This document shows positions 17,571-26,076 of a stretch of 64,000 nt of DNA, piece by piece; position 1 is the first letter of the stretch; each line of letters starts with the position of its first letter. The notes below the pieces were generated by a model, which saw nothing but the letters and a program-made list of their open reading frames with translations, did not search any database and was not told where the DNA came from. The position numbers and the translations under genes are program-made. Source of the stretch: Arcicella rigui (GTDB lineage: Bacteria; Bacteroidota; Bacteroidia; Cytophagales; Spirosomataceae); the NCBI RefSeq assembly GCF_034929435.1, contig NZ_JAYFUM010000012.1:62001-126000 (forward strand). The letters run 5' to 3'.

Positions 17571-18647
17571 ATGTCTCTCGAAGAATTAAGAAATCAAATT
17601 GACTCGCTCGACAACCAAATGCTTGAAATCCTCAACAAGCGAATGGAAGTAGTAAAACACGTAGGCGAGCTAAAAAAGAGTACTCAGACGGTCATCTACC
17701 GCCCTGAACGAGAAAAGCAAATTGTGGACAGATTAGCGTCTATGAATAAAGGGTTACTCAATAGAGCTGCTATTGAAGCCATTTATTTAGAAATTTTTGC
17801 GGTTTCTCGTAATCTCGAACTTCCAGAAAGAATTGCTTACTTGGGCCCAGAAGGAAGCTTTACGCACCAAGCTGCTGAAAGTAGATTCGGGGCAATGAGC
17901 GACTATTTGGCTTTGCCTAATATCCGCTCGGTTTTTGAAAGTGTGGACACAGGTCGTGCAAGATTTGGCGTTGTACCTATCGAAAACAATTTGGAAGGAA
18001 TTGTAAAAGAAACGATTGATTTATTGAATGAAACAGATTTGAAAATCGTGGCAGAAGTAGTGATTTCTGTTCATTTTACTTTTGCTACAAAAGCTGATAA
18101 ATTATCAGACATCAAACGAATTTATTCAAAAGACATCGCTTTTGGACAATGCGAAAAATTCTTGAATGATTACTTTGGAGGCAAAGAAGATGATTTCTTC
18201 GTACAAGTAGATTCTACGTCTAAAGCAGCAAAATTGGCAGGACAAGAAACTGACTCAGCAGCCATTTGTTCTCATATTGCCGCTAAATTATTCGATGTGC
18301 CAATTTTGTTTGACAATATCCAAGATTCAGCACAAAACCGTACTCGCTTTTTTATTATTGGTAAAGATTTTATCAATCAGAAAAGTGAAAACGATAAGAC
18401 CACGATTATCGCACGTTTACCAGAAGACGGAAAACCGGGTACTTTGGTGCGTTTCTTGCAAGAATTTGAAAGTCAAGGAATTAATTTATTGAAAATTGAG
18501 AGCCGTCCAGTGAAGGAAGGCGAACAATTTAATTTCTGGTTTCTGATGGAATTTGACGGCTATTTCTTAGACGAAAGCGTTCAAAAAATCATGTCAAAAC
18601 ATACTTCTGAAATTAAATGGTTGGGAAGTTATGTGAAGATGGTTTAA
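17571..18647 (+). CDS. pheA: Bifunctional chorismate mutase / prephenate dehydratase
   Basis: 358 residues from the ATG at 17571; an upstream in-frame TTG (17544) would add nine residues but the AroQ domain begins at MSLEELRNQIDSLDNQ, so I use the ATG. Domains: AroQ-class chorismate mutase (1-85; R-x-x-x-x-x-K pattern in KRMEVVKHVGELKK), prephenate dehydratase (from IAYLGPEGSFTHQAA through VPIENNLEGIV to the catalytic T-R-F in QNRTRFFIIG), and a C-terminal ACT domain with the ESRP motif (LLKIESRPVKEG) that binds phenylalanine for feedback control. It makes phenylpyruvate from chorismate. The gap from parE holds GATTGCGTGAATT direct repeats. Confidence 0.93.
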   Translation: MSLEELRNQIDSLDNQMLEILNKRMEVVKHVGELKKSTQTVIYRPEREKQIVDRLASMNKGLLNRAAIEAIYLEIFAVSRNLELPERIAYLGPEGSFTHQAAESRFGAMSDYLALPNIRSVFESVDTGRARFGVVPIENNLEGIVKETIDLLNETDLKIVAEVVISVHFTFATKADKLSDIKRIYSKDIAFGQCEKFLNDYFGGKEDDFFVQVDSTSKAAKLAGQETDSAAICSHIAAKLFDVPILFDNIQDSAQNRTRFFIIGKDFINQKSENDKTTIIARLPEDGKPGTLVRFLQEFESQGINLLKIESRPVKEGEQFNFWFLMEFDGYFLDESVQKIMSKHTSEIKWLGSYVKMV

Positions 18648-18660
18648 TATAAATTGATGA

Positions 18661-18706
18661 AAATTTTAAAGAGTACCAATTTACTTATCGGTACTCTTTA
18701 AAATTT
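18661..18706. terminator. Bidirectional terminator between pheA and ribF
   Basis: A perfect 17-bp inverted repeat (AAATTTTAAAGAGTACC at 18661-18677; its complement at 18690-18706) with a 12-base loop. A- and T-rich ends on both sides let it work in both directions. The minus-strand ribF stop codon (18681) lies in the loop, so the last ribF codons are part of the hairpin. Confidence 0.85.
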
Positions 18707-19619
18707 CTTTTATTACTTCTTGGTCTTTGGCGATTTGAGCTTTCAGGGCATCTAATCCACTGAATTTCTGTTCATTTCTTACTTTACTGATAAATTCTAC
18801 GGTCAGATTTTCTCCATAAATTTCTCGATTAAAATCAAAAATATTTACTTCAATGGTTTGATAAGTACCATCGACCGTTGGGCGGTTTCCAATGTTCAAC
18901 ATTCCACCAAAAGTTTCACTGTTGTAATGTACTTTTACTGCATACACACCGTCGGTAGGAATCAATTTGGCTACTTCTCTTACTTGAATATTGGCAGTCG
19001 GGAAACCGATGGTTCTTCCCAATTGCTTGCCTTTAACGATAAGTCCAGAAATTGAATAATTTCTGCCCAATAATTGGTCGGCAGATTGTACGTTTCCTTC
19101 TAACAAAGCTTTTCTGATTTTTGATGAACTTACTCCTACATTATCAATATCACGGCGAGCAATCTCTTCGATATTAAAACCATATCTTGCACAATTGGCT
19201 TTTAAATAATCGAATCCGCCTTCTCTATTTTTACCAAAACGGTGGTCGTAGCCAATCACTAAAGTTTTTGTTCCGATACTTTCAAGCAAAATTTTCTGGA
19301 TAAATGCTTCTGAGGTAAGCTCCGAAAATTCTCTGGTAAATGGAATAATCAAAAGGTGCTGAATACCATTTTGTTCGAGAAGCTCTATCTTTTCATCAAG
19401 CGTTGAAAGTAATTTAACAGATTGATTATCAGAAGAAATAACACTTCTTGGGTGTGGGTAAAAAGTAATAACCACGCTTTCGCCTTGTGTTTGCGATGCT
19501 ACTTCATTCAAGCGACTCAGTATTTTTTGGTGTCCAAGATGTACGCCATCAAAAGTACCACTCGTCACAACCGCATTGGCTAACTTCTTAAATTCCTGTA
19601 TTCCGTGATAAACTTGCAT
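18681..19619 (-). CDS. ribF: Bifunctional riboflavin kinase / FAD synthetase
   Basis: 312 residues, the normal RibF length. The N-terminal FMN adenylyltransferase domain carries TSGTFDGVHLGHQKIL (the H-x-G-H nucleotidyltransferase motif), GYDHRFGKNREGG and SSSKIRKALLEG; the C-terminal riboflavin kinase domain begins at GKQLGRTIGFPTANIQ, with the ATP/Mg-binding PTAN. It phosphorylates riboflavin to FMN and adenylates it to FAD. It follows truB by 100 bp in the same direction; the truB-ribF neighbourhood is common in bacteria. Confidence 0.95.
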   Translation of the reverse strand: MQVYHGIQEFKKLANAVVTSGTFDGVHLGHQKILSRLNEVASQTQGESVVITFYPHPRSVISSDNQSVKLLSTLDEKIELLEQNGIQHLLIIPFTREFSELTSEAFIQKILLESIGTKTLVIGYDHRFGKNREGGFDYLKANCARYGFNIEEIARRDIDNVGVSSSKIRKALLEGNVQSADQLLGRNYSISGLIVKGKQLGRTIGFPTANIQVREVAKLIPTDGVYAVKVHYNSETFGGMLNIGNRPTVDGTYQTIEVNIFDFNREIYGENLTVEFISKVRNEQKFSGLDALKAQIAKDQEVIKEILKSTDK

Positions 19620-19719
19620 TTGTATTTTAGCTCTAAAGAACTTCGTTTTTATTGAAGTAAAACAGAACTTTAGCCTTTAAAATGAAAATAAAATCTAATA
19701 ACTAATCGCTAATCACCAA

Positions 19720-20436
19720 TTACTGATTAACTTTTCTTTGTTCAATAAATTCCTCAATAGTCAGTGCATTTTTTACATCAAAATCACCGATTTTTTCTCT
19801 TCTAAGTGAACTTAGATAAGCTCCCGATTGGCAAGCTAAACCAAAATCTCTGACCAAACTTCTGATATAAGTTCCTTTTGAGCAAACGATTGAGAATTTG
19901 ATTTCAGGAAAATTAGTAGTATTAATCTCAAATTTAGAAATTTCTACTTCTCTTGATTTGATTTCAATATCTGCATCCGTTTTTCCTTTTCGAGCCAATT
20001 CGTACAGCCTTTTTCCGTTGACTTGAATAGCCGAATAAATAGGAGGAATCTGTAAAATTTTTCCTTGAAATTTACTTAATGCTTCTTGTAAAACAGTTTC
20101 GTTGATGTGTTCGATAGGAAATTCTTCATCAAATTCCGTTTCCAAATCAATCGAAGGCGTGGTTTTTCCTAACACAAAAGTACCAGAGTACTCTTTTTCT
20201 TGGGCTTGGAAAGAATCAATCTGTTTAGTCATTTTGCCTGTACACAAAATCAACAAGCCCGTTGCGAGCGGGTCGAGCGTGCCAGCATGACCAATTTTCT
20301 TGAATTTTCCTGCAAATTTTAGTTTTTTTACTACATCAAAAGATGTCCAAGTAAGGGGCTTATCAATTAATAAAACCTCCCCAGGGTCTGGAGAGGTCTG
20401 TTGAATACTTTGCTGTATGTTTGTTTCTTGATTCAT
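19720..20436 (-). CDS. truB: tRNA pseudouridine-55 synthase
   Basis: 238 residues, short for TruB, lacking the C-terminal PUA-like extension. Motif I, VLLIDKPLTWTSFDVV (21-36), and motif II with the catalytic Asp D55 in IGHAGTLDPLATGLL are intact; motif III is KGTYIRSLVRDFG. It isomerises U55 in the T-loop of tRNA. The first 19 residues (Gln/Thr/Ser/Pro rich) precede the fold and the start could be later, but the start overlaps the uppP stop by one base (TAATG), which favours the ATG at 20436 through coupling. Confidence 0.94.
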   Translation of the reverse strand: MNQETNIQQSIQQTSPDPGEVLLIDKPLTWTSFDVVKKLKFAGKFKKIGHAGTLDPLATGLLILCTGKMTKQIDSFQAQEKEYSGTFVLGKTTPSIDLETEFDEEFPIEHINETVLQEALSKFQGKILQIPPIYSAIQVNGKRLYELARKGKTDADIEIKSREVEISKFEINTTNFPEIKFSIVCSKGTYIRSLVRDFGLACQSGAYLSSLRREKIGDFDVKNALTIEEFIEQRKVNQ

Positions 20437-21230
20437 TATGAATGTGTGCCTGTCGCTAAAGTTACAAGAATAACGATTCCGACAATGATACGGTAAACAC
20501 CAAAATATTTAAACCCGTATTTATTTAAAACTGTTATAAAAAATTTGATAGCTAAAACTGCTACTACAAAAGCAACGAGATTTCCGATGCCTAAAAGTTT
20601 GATTTCTTCGCTTGAAATACTGCCTTCTTCAGAAATAAATTTCAATAATTTATAGCCCGTAGCCGCCGCCATAGTTGGTACTGCCAAAAAGAATGAAAAT
20701 TCTGCGGCAAGACCTCTACTAAGTTTTTGTTGCATCCCGCCGATAATCGTTGCGGCACTTCTACTCAAACCCGGAAACATAATTGCCAAACATTGATAAG
20801 TACCAATTTTGATAGCCGTAATGTTGGTAATATCGGTTTCTTCGGTAATGGTTGGTTTTTTGAACCAATTATCAACAAATAAAAGAATTACGCCACCCAC
20901 CAATAAAACTGTTGCAATAAAAGCCGGATTACCCAAGTGTTCGTCAATGACATCATCTAAAAGTTTTCCAAAAATCAAGGCAGGAATAACCGCCAAAATT
21001 AATTTCACATAAAATTGCCATTTAGAGAAATCAAAAAACTTCTTCCAGTACAACACAACTACCGCCAAAATAGCACCAAGCTGAATACATACTTCAAAAA
21101 GTTTTGTGAATTTGTCGTTTTCAATTCCTAAATACGAACTCATCAATACCATGTGTCCAGTAGAAGAAATAGGAAGGAATTCTGTAAGCCCTTCTATAAT
21201 TGCAAGAATAATTGCTTGAATTGTTGACAT
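20436..21230 (-). CDS. uppP: Undecaprenyl-diphosphatase
   Basis: 264 residues, all membrane helices, with both BacA/UppP signatures: EGLTEFLPISSTGHM (14-28) and PGLSRSAATIIGGM with the catalytic Ser/Arg. It dephosphorylates undecaprenyl pyrophosphate so the lipid carrier can be reused for peptidoglycan and the surface glycans encoded elsewhere in this window; the family can give bacitracin tolerance. It overlaps truB by one base and begins 19 bp after the end of the SGNH-esterase gene, so these minus-strand genes may share a transcript. Confidence 0.94.
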   Translation of the reverse strand: MSTIQAIILAIIEGLTEFLPISSTGHMVLMSSYLGIENDKFTKLFEVCIQLGAILAVVVLYWKKFFDFSKWQFYVKLILAVIPALIFGKLLDDVIDEHLGNPAFIATVLLVGGVILLFVDNWFKKPTITEETDITNITAIKIGTYQCLAIMFPGLSRSAATIIGGMQQKLSRGLAAEFSFFLAVPTMAAATGYKLLKFISEEGSISSEEIKLLGIGNLVAFVVAVLAIKFFITVLNKYGFKYFGVYRIIVGIVILVTLATGTHS

Positions 21231-21249
21231 TGATTTTTAGGGGTATATT

Positions 21250-23532
21250 TTATTCTAAATAAATTTTCTGACTGTAAATCTCTTGATTATTGTTGATTAA
21301 CACAAGATAAAGCCCTTTTTTCAGTGTTGATAAATCTAAAGAAATACTATTTTGCTTAAAAAATGTTTGCTCAAATGCTTTATTTCCTATAAAATCTAAA
21401 ATACTTACAATATAATTATCAAGCGTCTTTAGCTTTATGATTAAACTTCCTTTGCTTGGATTTGGGTAAATCAGTACCGAAGAATTAGGCTCATACTCCG
21501 TGCCTAAGATACTGAAAGTTCTGGTTTCGGCTGTTGCAAAAGCAGATTCAGTGAGAAGATTGTTGGCTTTTAATCGGTAAAAATAAGTTTGATTGGCAAT
21601 CAAGTTTGTGTCAGTAAAGCTGAGTAAAGCCTCGCTTTCAAATATTTTTTGAAAAGTGTTTTCGCTACTTATTTTTCTTTCTAAAATATAATGAGTAGCC
21701 TCCGAAACAGGCAACCACTGTACTTGGATACGCTCGTGAGAAATGGCAGTAGCCTGCAAATTGGGTGTTGCTAACAAGGCAGGCGTTTGGATTTCTACAA
21801 GACTATAATCCGAAGAAATACTTTCGTTCAAAGCCTGAATTCTGTAAGTATAAATGGTATTGGCAGTGAGATTGGTATCAAGATAAGATTGCGATGAACT
21901 ATCTAAAGTAGCAATGATTTTAAAATCTTGATTTGATGCTTTTCTTTCGATAATGTATTTACTTGCCCCAGAAACACTTTGCCAATTTAGGCTTACTTTA
22001 TTAAAAAATGTAGCCTTTGCCGATAATACTACCGAATCTAATTTAGTTGGCAAGTCGGGGTCTTTTTCGTAAATATCAAGATCTTGAAACGTGAGGGCTT
22101 TTACACCAAGTACATTTTGAAGATAAGGCCCGCCGTAAAAACTTCTTTTTTCGGTATCATCATAAGGAAAATAGGGGAGAAGGTAAGTTATTTTTTTTGC
22201 AAATGATGGTTGATTCAATGTCAAAATAATGGTGTTTTTTGATGCCTTTCCACTACTAACAGTTCCAAGTTTATTATCAAGCATAAAATAATCTTTCATG
22301 TATTGTGTTGCCAGAGTACCGTCGTTGTTAGTAAGGGTAGTATCGTTTTTCCAAAGCATTTCCTGACCCTCATCAAAAACTAAGGCAATTTCATTTTTTT
22401 TAGATGAAGTATAAAAGGCTTTTCGGATATTCGGCGAGGATACATTCGTACTTGGTTTTACTCCAAAATAATCCCTTTCAATTCTTCTAAGTATTTCATT
22501 AGCAAATACTTTGTAGCCTTCGGTGGTGTAATGTCCGCCGTCATAGCCTTGGTTTCCTACCGTTGCTATGCTTTCAATCCAAGGCTTGTGAAGGTCTTGT
22601 AATTTACGCTGATAGTCACGAAGTACACCTGAACCATAATTTTTTACAGTCAGGACATTCACTTGAAAAATGTAGTATTTACTCAGGTTTTTATAGTCGC
22701 TTTGCCATGAAGCAAACAGTTGCTCGAATTTTTCTGGCCAAAGCCACGGGTCATCTTCCACAATGTCGTTTTCGCCTTGCCAAAAGAAAAATGCCCTAAA
22801 GTTTTTATCGACTCTGGCTTTTTGGGCTCTGTAAAGCAATTTTCCGTAAATAGAGCCAATACTTGTTGGATTATTGTTGTCTCTTTGATGGGCATTGATA
22901 GTAGTACCATGAACCGAACCATTGATAATACAACTTGGCATCTGGTACTTTTCAAGTAATAATTTTTGAAGTTCTAAACCCCAAACGCCAATGCTGTAAT
23001 TCGACTGCGACCAAAGCGTATCGGCTTCGGTATAAACTTGGTTTTCTTTGGCTAAACCAAAAGTTCGGCAATACTTATTGGTAAAAAGATAAACGGGATA
23101 CTCCACATTATAAGCCGCCCCATTTGACTGACCGTTGATAAGAAAAATCTCCCCTGCGGCGATATTTTTCTTGGTTGCCATCAAAAGTGAATCTTTGCCT
23201 TTGACAGCGTAAACATCAAAATTATAGTCAGCCAATTCAGCTTTGATTTTTGTAGAAATAGAAAACGTTCCAATTCCTTTACTGTTGTATTGGAAATTGG
23301 AACGTTGATATTGAAAAGAAGCACTGTTTCGAGTTACTACCACAGACATATAGTCCCAGCCAGTAATTTCTATAATGCCAGAAATTTTTACTTCTGCTTC
23401 ATTTGAATCATTGCGTTGATAAATTTGAAAGTCTCTTGGCAATTGGTCAAAAACAACAGAATAAACTCTTTGAGCTTTGAGCGTTTGGAATGCTAAAGTA
23501 AACAACAATAGCAGTTGAAGCTTTTTTTTCAT
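21250..23532 (-). CDS. Secreted SGNH/sialate O-acetylesterase-like protein with two FN3 domains and a T9SS type A tail
   Basis: 760 residues. Signal peptide MKKKLQLLLLFTLAFQTLKAQ; SGNH esterase domain with the Ser block GEIFLINGQSNGA, the block-III-like AFFFWQGEND and the catalytic D-x-x-H in GYDGGHYTTEGY; two fibronectin type III repeats (about 495-590 and 590-675; paired SGASKYIIERK and SEATHYILERK). The last 80 residues (IYPNPSKGSLIIKL...GLYLVLI...QKIYLE) are a type A type-IX sorting domain. It is therefore likely exported through the outer membrane and bound to or released from the cell surface. It would remove acetyl groups from a polysaccharide or sialic-acid-like sugar; the substrate is not visible. 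Confidence 0.87.
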   Translation of the reverse strand: MKKKLQLLLLFTLAFQTLKAQRVYSVVFDQLPRDFQIYQRNDSNEAEVKISGIIEITGWDYMSVVVTRNSASFQYQRSNFQYNSKGIGTFSISTKIKAELADYNFDVYAVKGKDSLLMATKKNIAAGEIFLINGQSNGAAYNVEYPVYLFTNKYCRTFGLAKENQVYTEADTLWSQSNYSIGVWGLELQKLLLEKYQMPSCIINGSVHGTTINAHQRDNNNPTSIGSIYGKLLYRAQKARVDKNFRAFFFWQGENDIVEDDPWLWPEKFEQLFASWQSDYKNLSKYYIFQVNVLTVKNYGSGVLRDYQRKLQDLHKPWIESIATVGNQGYDGGHYTTEGYKVFANEILRRIERDYFGVKPSTNVSSPNIRKAFYTSSKKNEIALVFDEGQEMLWKNDTTLTNNDGTLATQYMKDYFMLDNKLGTVSSGKASKNTIILTLNQPSFAKKITYLLPYFPYDDTEKRSFYGGPYLQNVLGVKALTFQDLDIYEKDPDLPTKLDSVVLSAKATFFNKVSLNWQSVSGASKYIIERKASNQDFKIIATLDSSSQSYLDTNLTANTIYTYRIQALNESISSDYSLVEIQTPALLATPNLQATAISHERIQVQWLPVSEATHYILERKISSENTFQKIFESEALLSFTDTNLIANQTYFYRLKANNLLTESAFATAETRTFSILGTEYEPNSSVLIYPNPSKGSLIIKLKTLDNYIVSILDFIGNKAFEQTFFKQNSISLDLSTLKKGLYLVLINNNQEIYSQKIYLE

Positions 23533-23565
23533 TAATCCTTAAAGGTTTGTTTGGCAAAAACATAT

Positions 23566-23636
23566 TTTTATCCTTTAAGCAATTAGTGAAACAGTTCAAA
23601 ATTTTATCCTTTAAGCAATTAGTGAGTTCAAAGATA
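23566..23636 (-). promoter_or_regulatory. Putative promoter and 24-bp direct repeat upstream of the SGNH esterase
   Basis: On the minus strand there is a perfect -7 element TATCTTTG (23636-23629), about 100 bp before the start at 23532. Between it and the gene lie two exact copies of a 24-bp sequence (23566-23589 and 23602-23625, period 36) centred on TATCCTTTAAGCAATTAGTG. They fall in the predicted 5' leader. No TTG -33 element is seen at the right distance; the promoter overlaps the 3' end of the xylulokinase gene. Confidence 0.4.
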
Positions 23637-23645
23637 CTATATAAA

Positions 23646-25142
23646 TTATTTCAGCTCGTTAATTTGCTCATCCAAAATTCTTTTCCAATCTTGGTAGCTT
23701 TCTTGATAAGCTTCTACTCTGTTTGGTTCTGGTTCTACCACCCCAATTTTTTCCATATTTACAAAAGCATCTTTTGGATTGCTAAAGTAATTTACGCCAA
23801 TGCCTGCTCCTAAAGCTGCACCTTTTGCTCCATCGGTATCGTACAATTCTACGCCAACACCCGTAACGTTTACCAAGGCTTGCGAGAAAACATCACTCAA
23901 AAACATATTAGCCTTTCCAGCTCTGATTACCGAAGGCGAAGTACCGTTTTCTGCCATAATGTCCATGCCGTACTTGAGCGAAAAAGCAATACCTTCTTGC
24001 GAAGCACGAATAATATGTGCATTGCTATGCAAATTCAGATTGATGCCATGAAAACTTGCACCAACTACTTTGTTTTCTAAAACTCTTTCTGCTCCGTTTC
24101 CGAATGGTAAAATTCTGAGACCATCAGCACCATCTTTTACTTTTGAAGCCAAAGTATTCATGGCTTGGTAGCTCAAACCAGCCGCTACGTTATCACGTAC
24201 CCAGCGATTTAAAATCCCTGTTCCATTGATACACAAAAGCGTTCCCAGACGATTCAAACCGTTTAGTTCGTGGTTGACGTGTGCGAATGTATTTACTCTT
24301 GATTTTGGGTCATAACTAACTTTGTCTGAAACAGAATAAATTACACCCGAAGTACCAGCCGTAGCGGCTACTTCGCCTGGATCTAATACATTCAATGAAA
24401 GAGCATTATTAGGTTGGTCGCCAGCTTTATAAGTAACAGGAATGCCAGCTTTTAAGCCCAAAGCATCCGCAATTGAACTTTTTACTTCTCCATGACTTGA
24501 AAAAAGCGGACGAATTTCTGGCAAAATAGTACTTGGAAAACCATAAGCTTTCATTACGTCTTCTGAAACAGCATTACTCTGAAAATCCCAAAAAATACCT
24601 TCCGAAAGTGCTGAGTTGGAAGTAGTAATGGTGTCAGTAAGTTTCATGGCAATAAAATCACCCGGAAGCATTACTTTATAAATTGAACCATAAATTTTAG
24701 GTTCGTTTTCTTTTACCCAAGCCAGTTTTGAAGCCGTAAAATTTCCAGGAGAGTTTAGTAAATGAGCTAAACTTTTTTCTTCACCAATTTTTTTAAACGC
24801 CTTGTTCCCAATTTCAACGGCACGGCTATCGCACCAAATAATTGAAGGACGCAATACTTGTAGGTTTCTATCGACTATCACTAATCCGTGCATTTGGTAA
24901 GCAATTCCGACCGCTTGAATATCTTTAGGATTGTATTTCCCCGATGAATTACATCTTTGAATCGCTTCCTGTACGCAAGTCCACCACATTTCGGGGTCTT
25001 GTTCAGCCCAGCCATCTTGGGGCGAAGAAATTGTATTTTCGGTATCTGGGTATTGTGCAGAAGCAAGTAATTTGCCCGTTGAGCCATCTACCACGGAAGC
25101 CTTGATGGATGAAGTACCTAAATCTAAACCTAAAAGTAACAT
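23646..25142 (-). CDS. xylB: Xylulokinase (FGGY carbohydrate kinase)
   Basis: 498 residues, two-domain FGGY kinase. N-terminal phosphate-1 motif LLGLDLGTSSIKASVVDG; AYQMHGLVIVD is the xylulokinase-type sugar-binding loop (Q-M-H-G-L), and YKAGDQPNNALSLNVLDPG contains the catalytic Asp. C-terminal ATP part TDGAKGAALGAGIG. It phosphorylates D-xylulose to xylulose 5-phosphate for the pentose phosphate pathway. No xylose isomerase or transporter is adjacent, so it is a lone kinase here. A possible -7 element TATTTTTG (minus strand, 25208-25201) is 59 bp upstream, but A/T richness makes that weak. Confidence 0.9.
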   Translation of the reverse strand: MLLLGLDLGTSSIKASVVDGSTGKLLASAQYPDTENTISSPQDGWAEQDPEMWWTCVQEAIQRCNSSGKYNPKDIQAVGIAYQMHGLVIVDRNLQVLRPSIIWCDSRAVEIGNKAFKKIGEEKSLAHLLNSPGNFTASKLAWVKENEPKIYGSIYKVMLPGDFIAMKLTDTITTSNSALSEGIFWDFQSNAVSEDVMKAYGFPSTILPEIRPLFSSHGEVKSSIADALGLKAGIPVTYKAGDQPNNALSLNVLDPGEVAATAGTSGVIYSVSDKVSYDPKSRVNTFAHVNHELNGLNRLGTLLCINGTGILNRWVRDNVAAGLSYQAMNTLASKVKDGADGLRILPFGNGAERVLENKVVGASFHGINLNLHSNAHIIRASQEGIAFSLKYGMDIMAENGTSPSVIRAGKANMFLSDVFSQALVNVTGVGVELYDTDGAKGAALGAGIGVNYFSNPKDAFVNMEKIGVVEPEPNRVEAYQESYQDWKRILDEQINELK

Positions 25143-25285
25143 AGTTAGCGTTTGTGAAAAATTGAGATTATTTGATAATATTTTTTTGATTACCTTGTCA
25201 CAAAAATATGTAAAAACTTAGGAATGTTCTATACTGTTCTAAGTATATTTTATTTTTAAACTCAAATTAAACCAAAATTAAAAAA

Positions 25286-26074
25286 ATGCAAGAACTCACA
25301 CCCGTAATTTCCATTCGTAACTTACAAAAAAGTTATGGCGACCAACAAGTTTTAAAAGGCATCGACCTCGACATTCATCAGGGCGAAATTATTGGCTACA
25401 TTGGGCCAAACGGTGCAGGTAAAAGTACTACACTAAAAATCCTCATCGGAATTTTAGGCGATTTTTCTGGCGAAGTATCCATTCTGGGCTACGACGTTAA
25501 GAAAGATGCGATGGAAGTAAAAAAACACATTGGTTATGTTCCCGAAAATGCCATGTTGTACGAAGTACTCACGCCTATGGAGTATTTACTCTTTATCGGT
25601 CGTTTGTACCAACTCGAAGATGCTCAGATTGAAAAAAGAGCCAAAGAACTCCTCTCACTTTTCGGCTTGAGTGATGTAATTGATTCAAGAATGAGTACTT
25701 TTTCAAAAGGGATGCGACAAAAAGTATTACTCATTTCTGGAATGATTCATAATCCAGACATTATATTTTTAGATGAACCACTTTCAGGTTTGGATGCCAA
25801 TGCGGTGATTTTGGTAAAAGAAATTTTAGCAAAACTCAAAAAAGCAGGTAAAACAATTCTCTACTCTTCGCACATTATGGATGTGGTAGAAAAACTCTCC
25901 GACCGCATCGTCATTATCAACAAAGGACAAATTGTTGCCAATGGTACTTTTGAAGAGCTGAAAGCTCAGGATTCAATGTCTTCATTAGAAGGTGTTTTCG
26001 GTAGTTTAACGGGTGGAAACCATGAAAACCAAGCCCGTGCTGATGAATTTATCCAAGCTTTATCTTCTCTATAA
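25286..26074 (+). CDS. ABC transporter ATP-binding protein
   Basis: 262 residues. Walker A GPNGAGKST (40-48), Q-loop region HIGYVPENAMLYEVLTPMEYL, signature FSKGMRQKVLL (a degenerate LSGGQ typical of the CcmA/NatA-type ABC2 group) and Walker B IIFLDEPLSGLD, then the switch His in SSHIMDVVEKL. It is followed after 2 bp by a multi-TM permease, so they form an ABC2-type exporter. Substrate unknown; this class includes drug, lipid and antimicrobial-peptide exporters. Confidence 0.9.
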   Translation: MQELTPVISIRNLQKSYGDQQVLKGIDLDIHQGEIIGYIGPNGAGKSTTLKILIGILGDFSGEVSILGYDVKKDAMEVKKHIGYVPENAMLYEVLTPMEYLLFIGRLYQLEDAQIEKRAKELLSLFGLSDVIDSRMSTFSKGMRQKVLLISGMIHNPDIIFLDEPLSGLDANAVILVKEILAKLKKAGKTILYSSHIMDVVEKLSDRIVIINKGQIVANGTFEELKAQDSMSSLEGVFGSLTGGNHENQARADEFIQALSSL

Positions 26075-26076
26075 AC

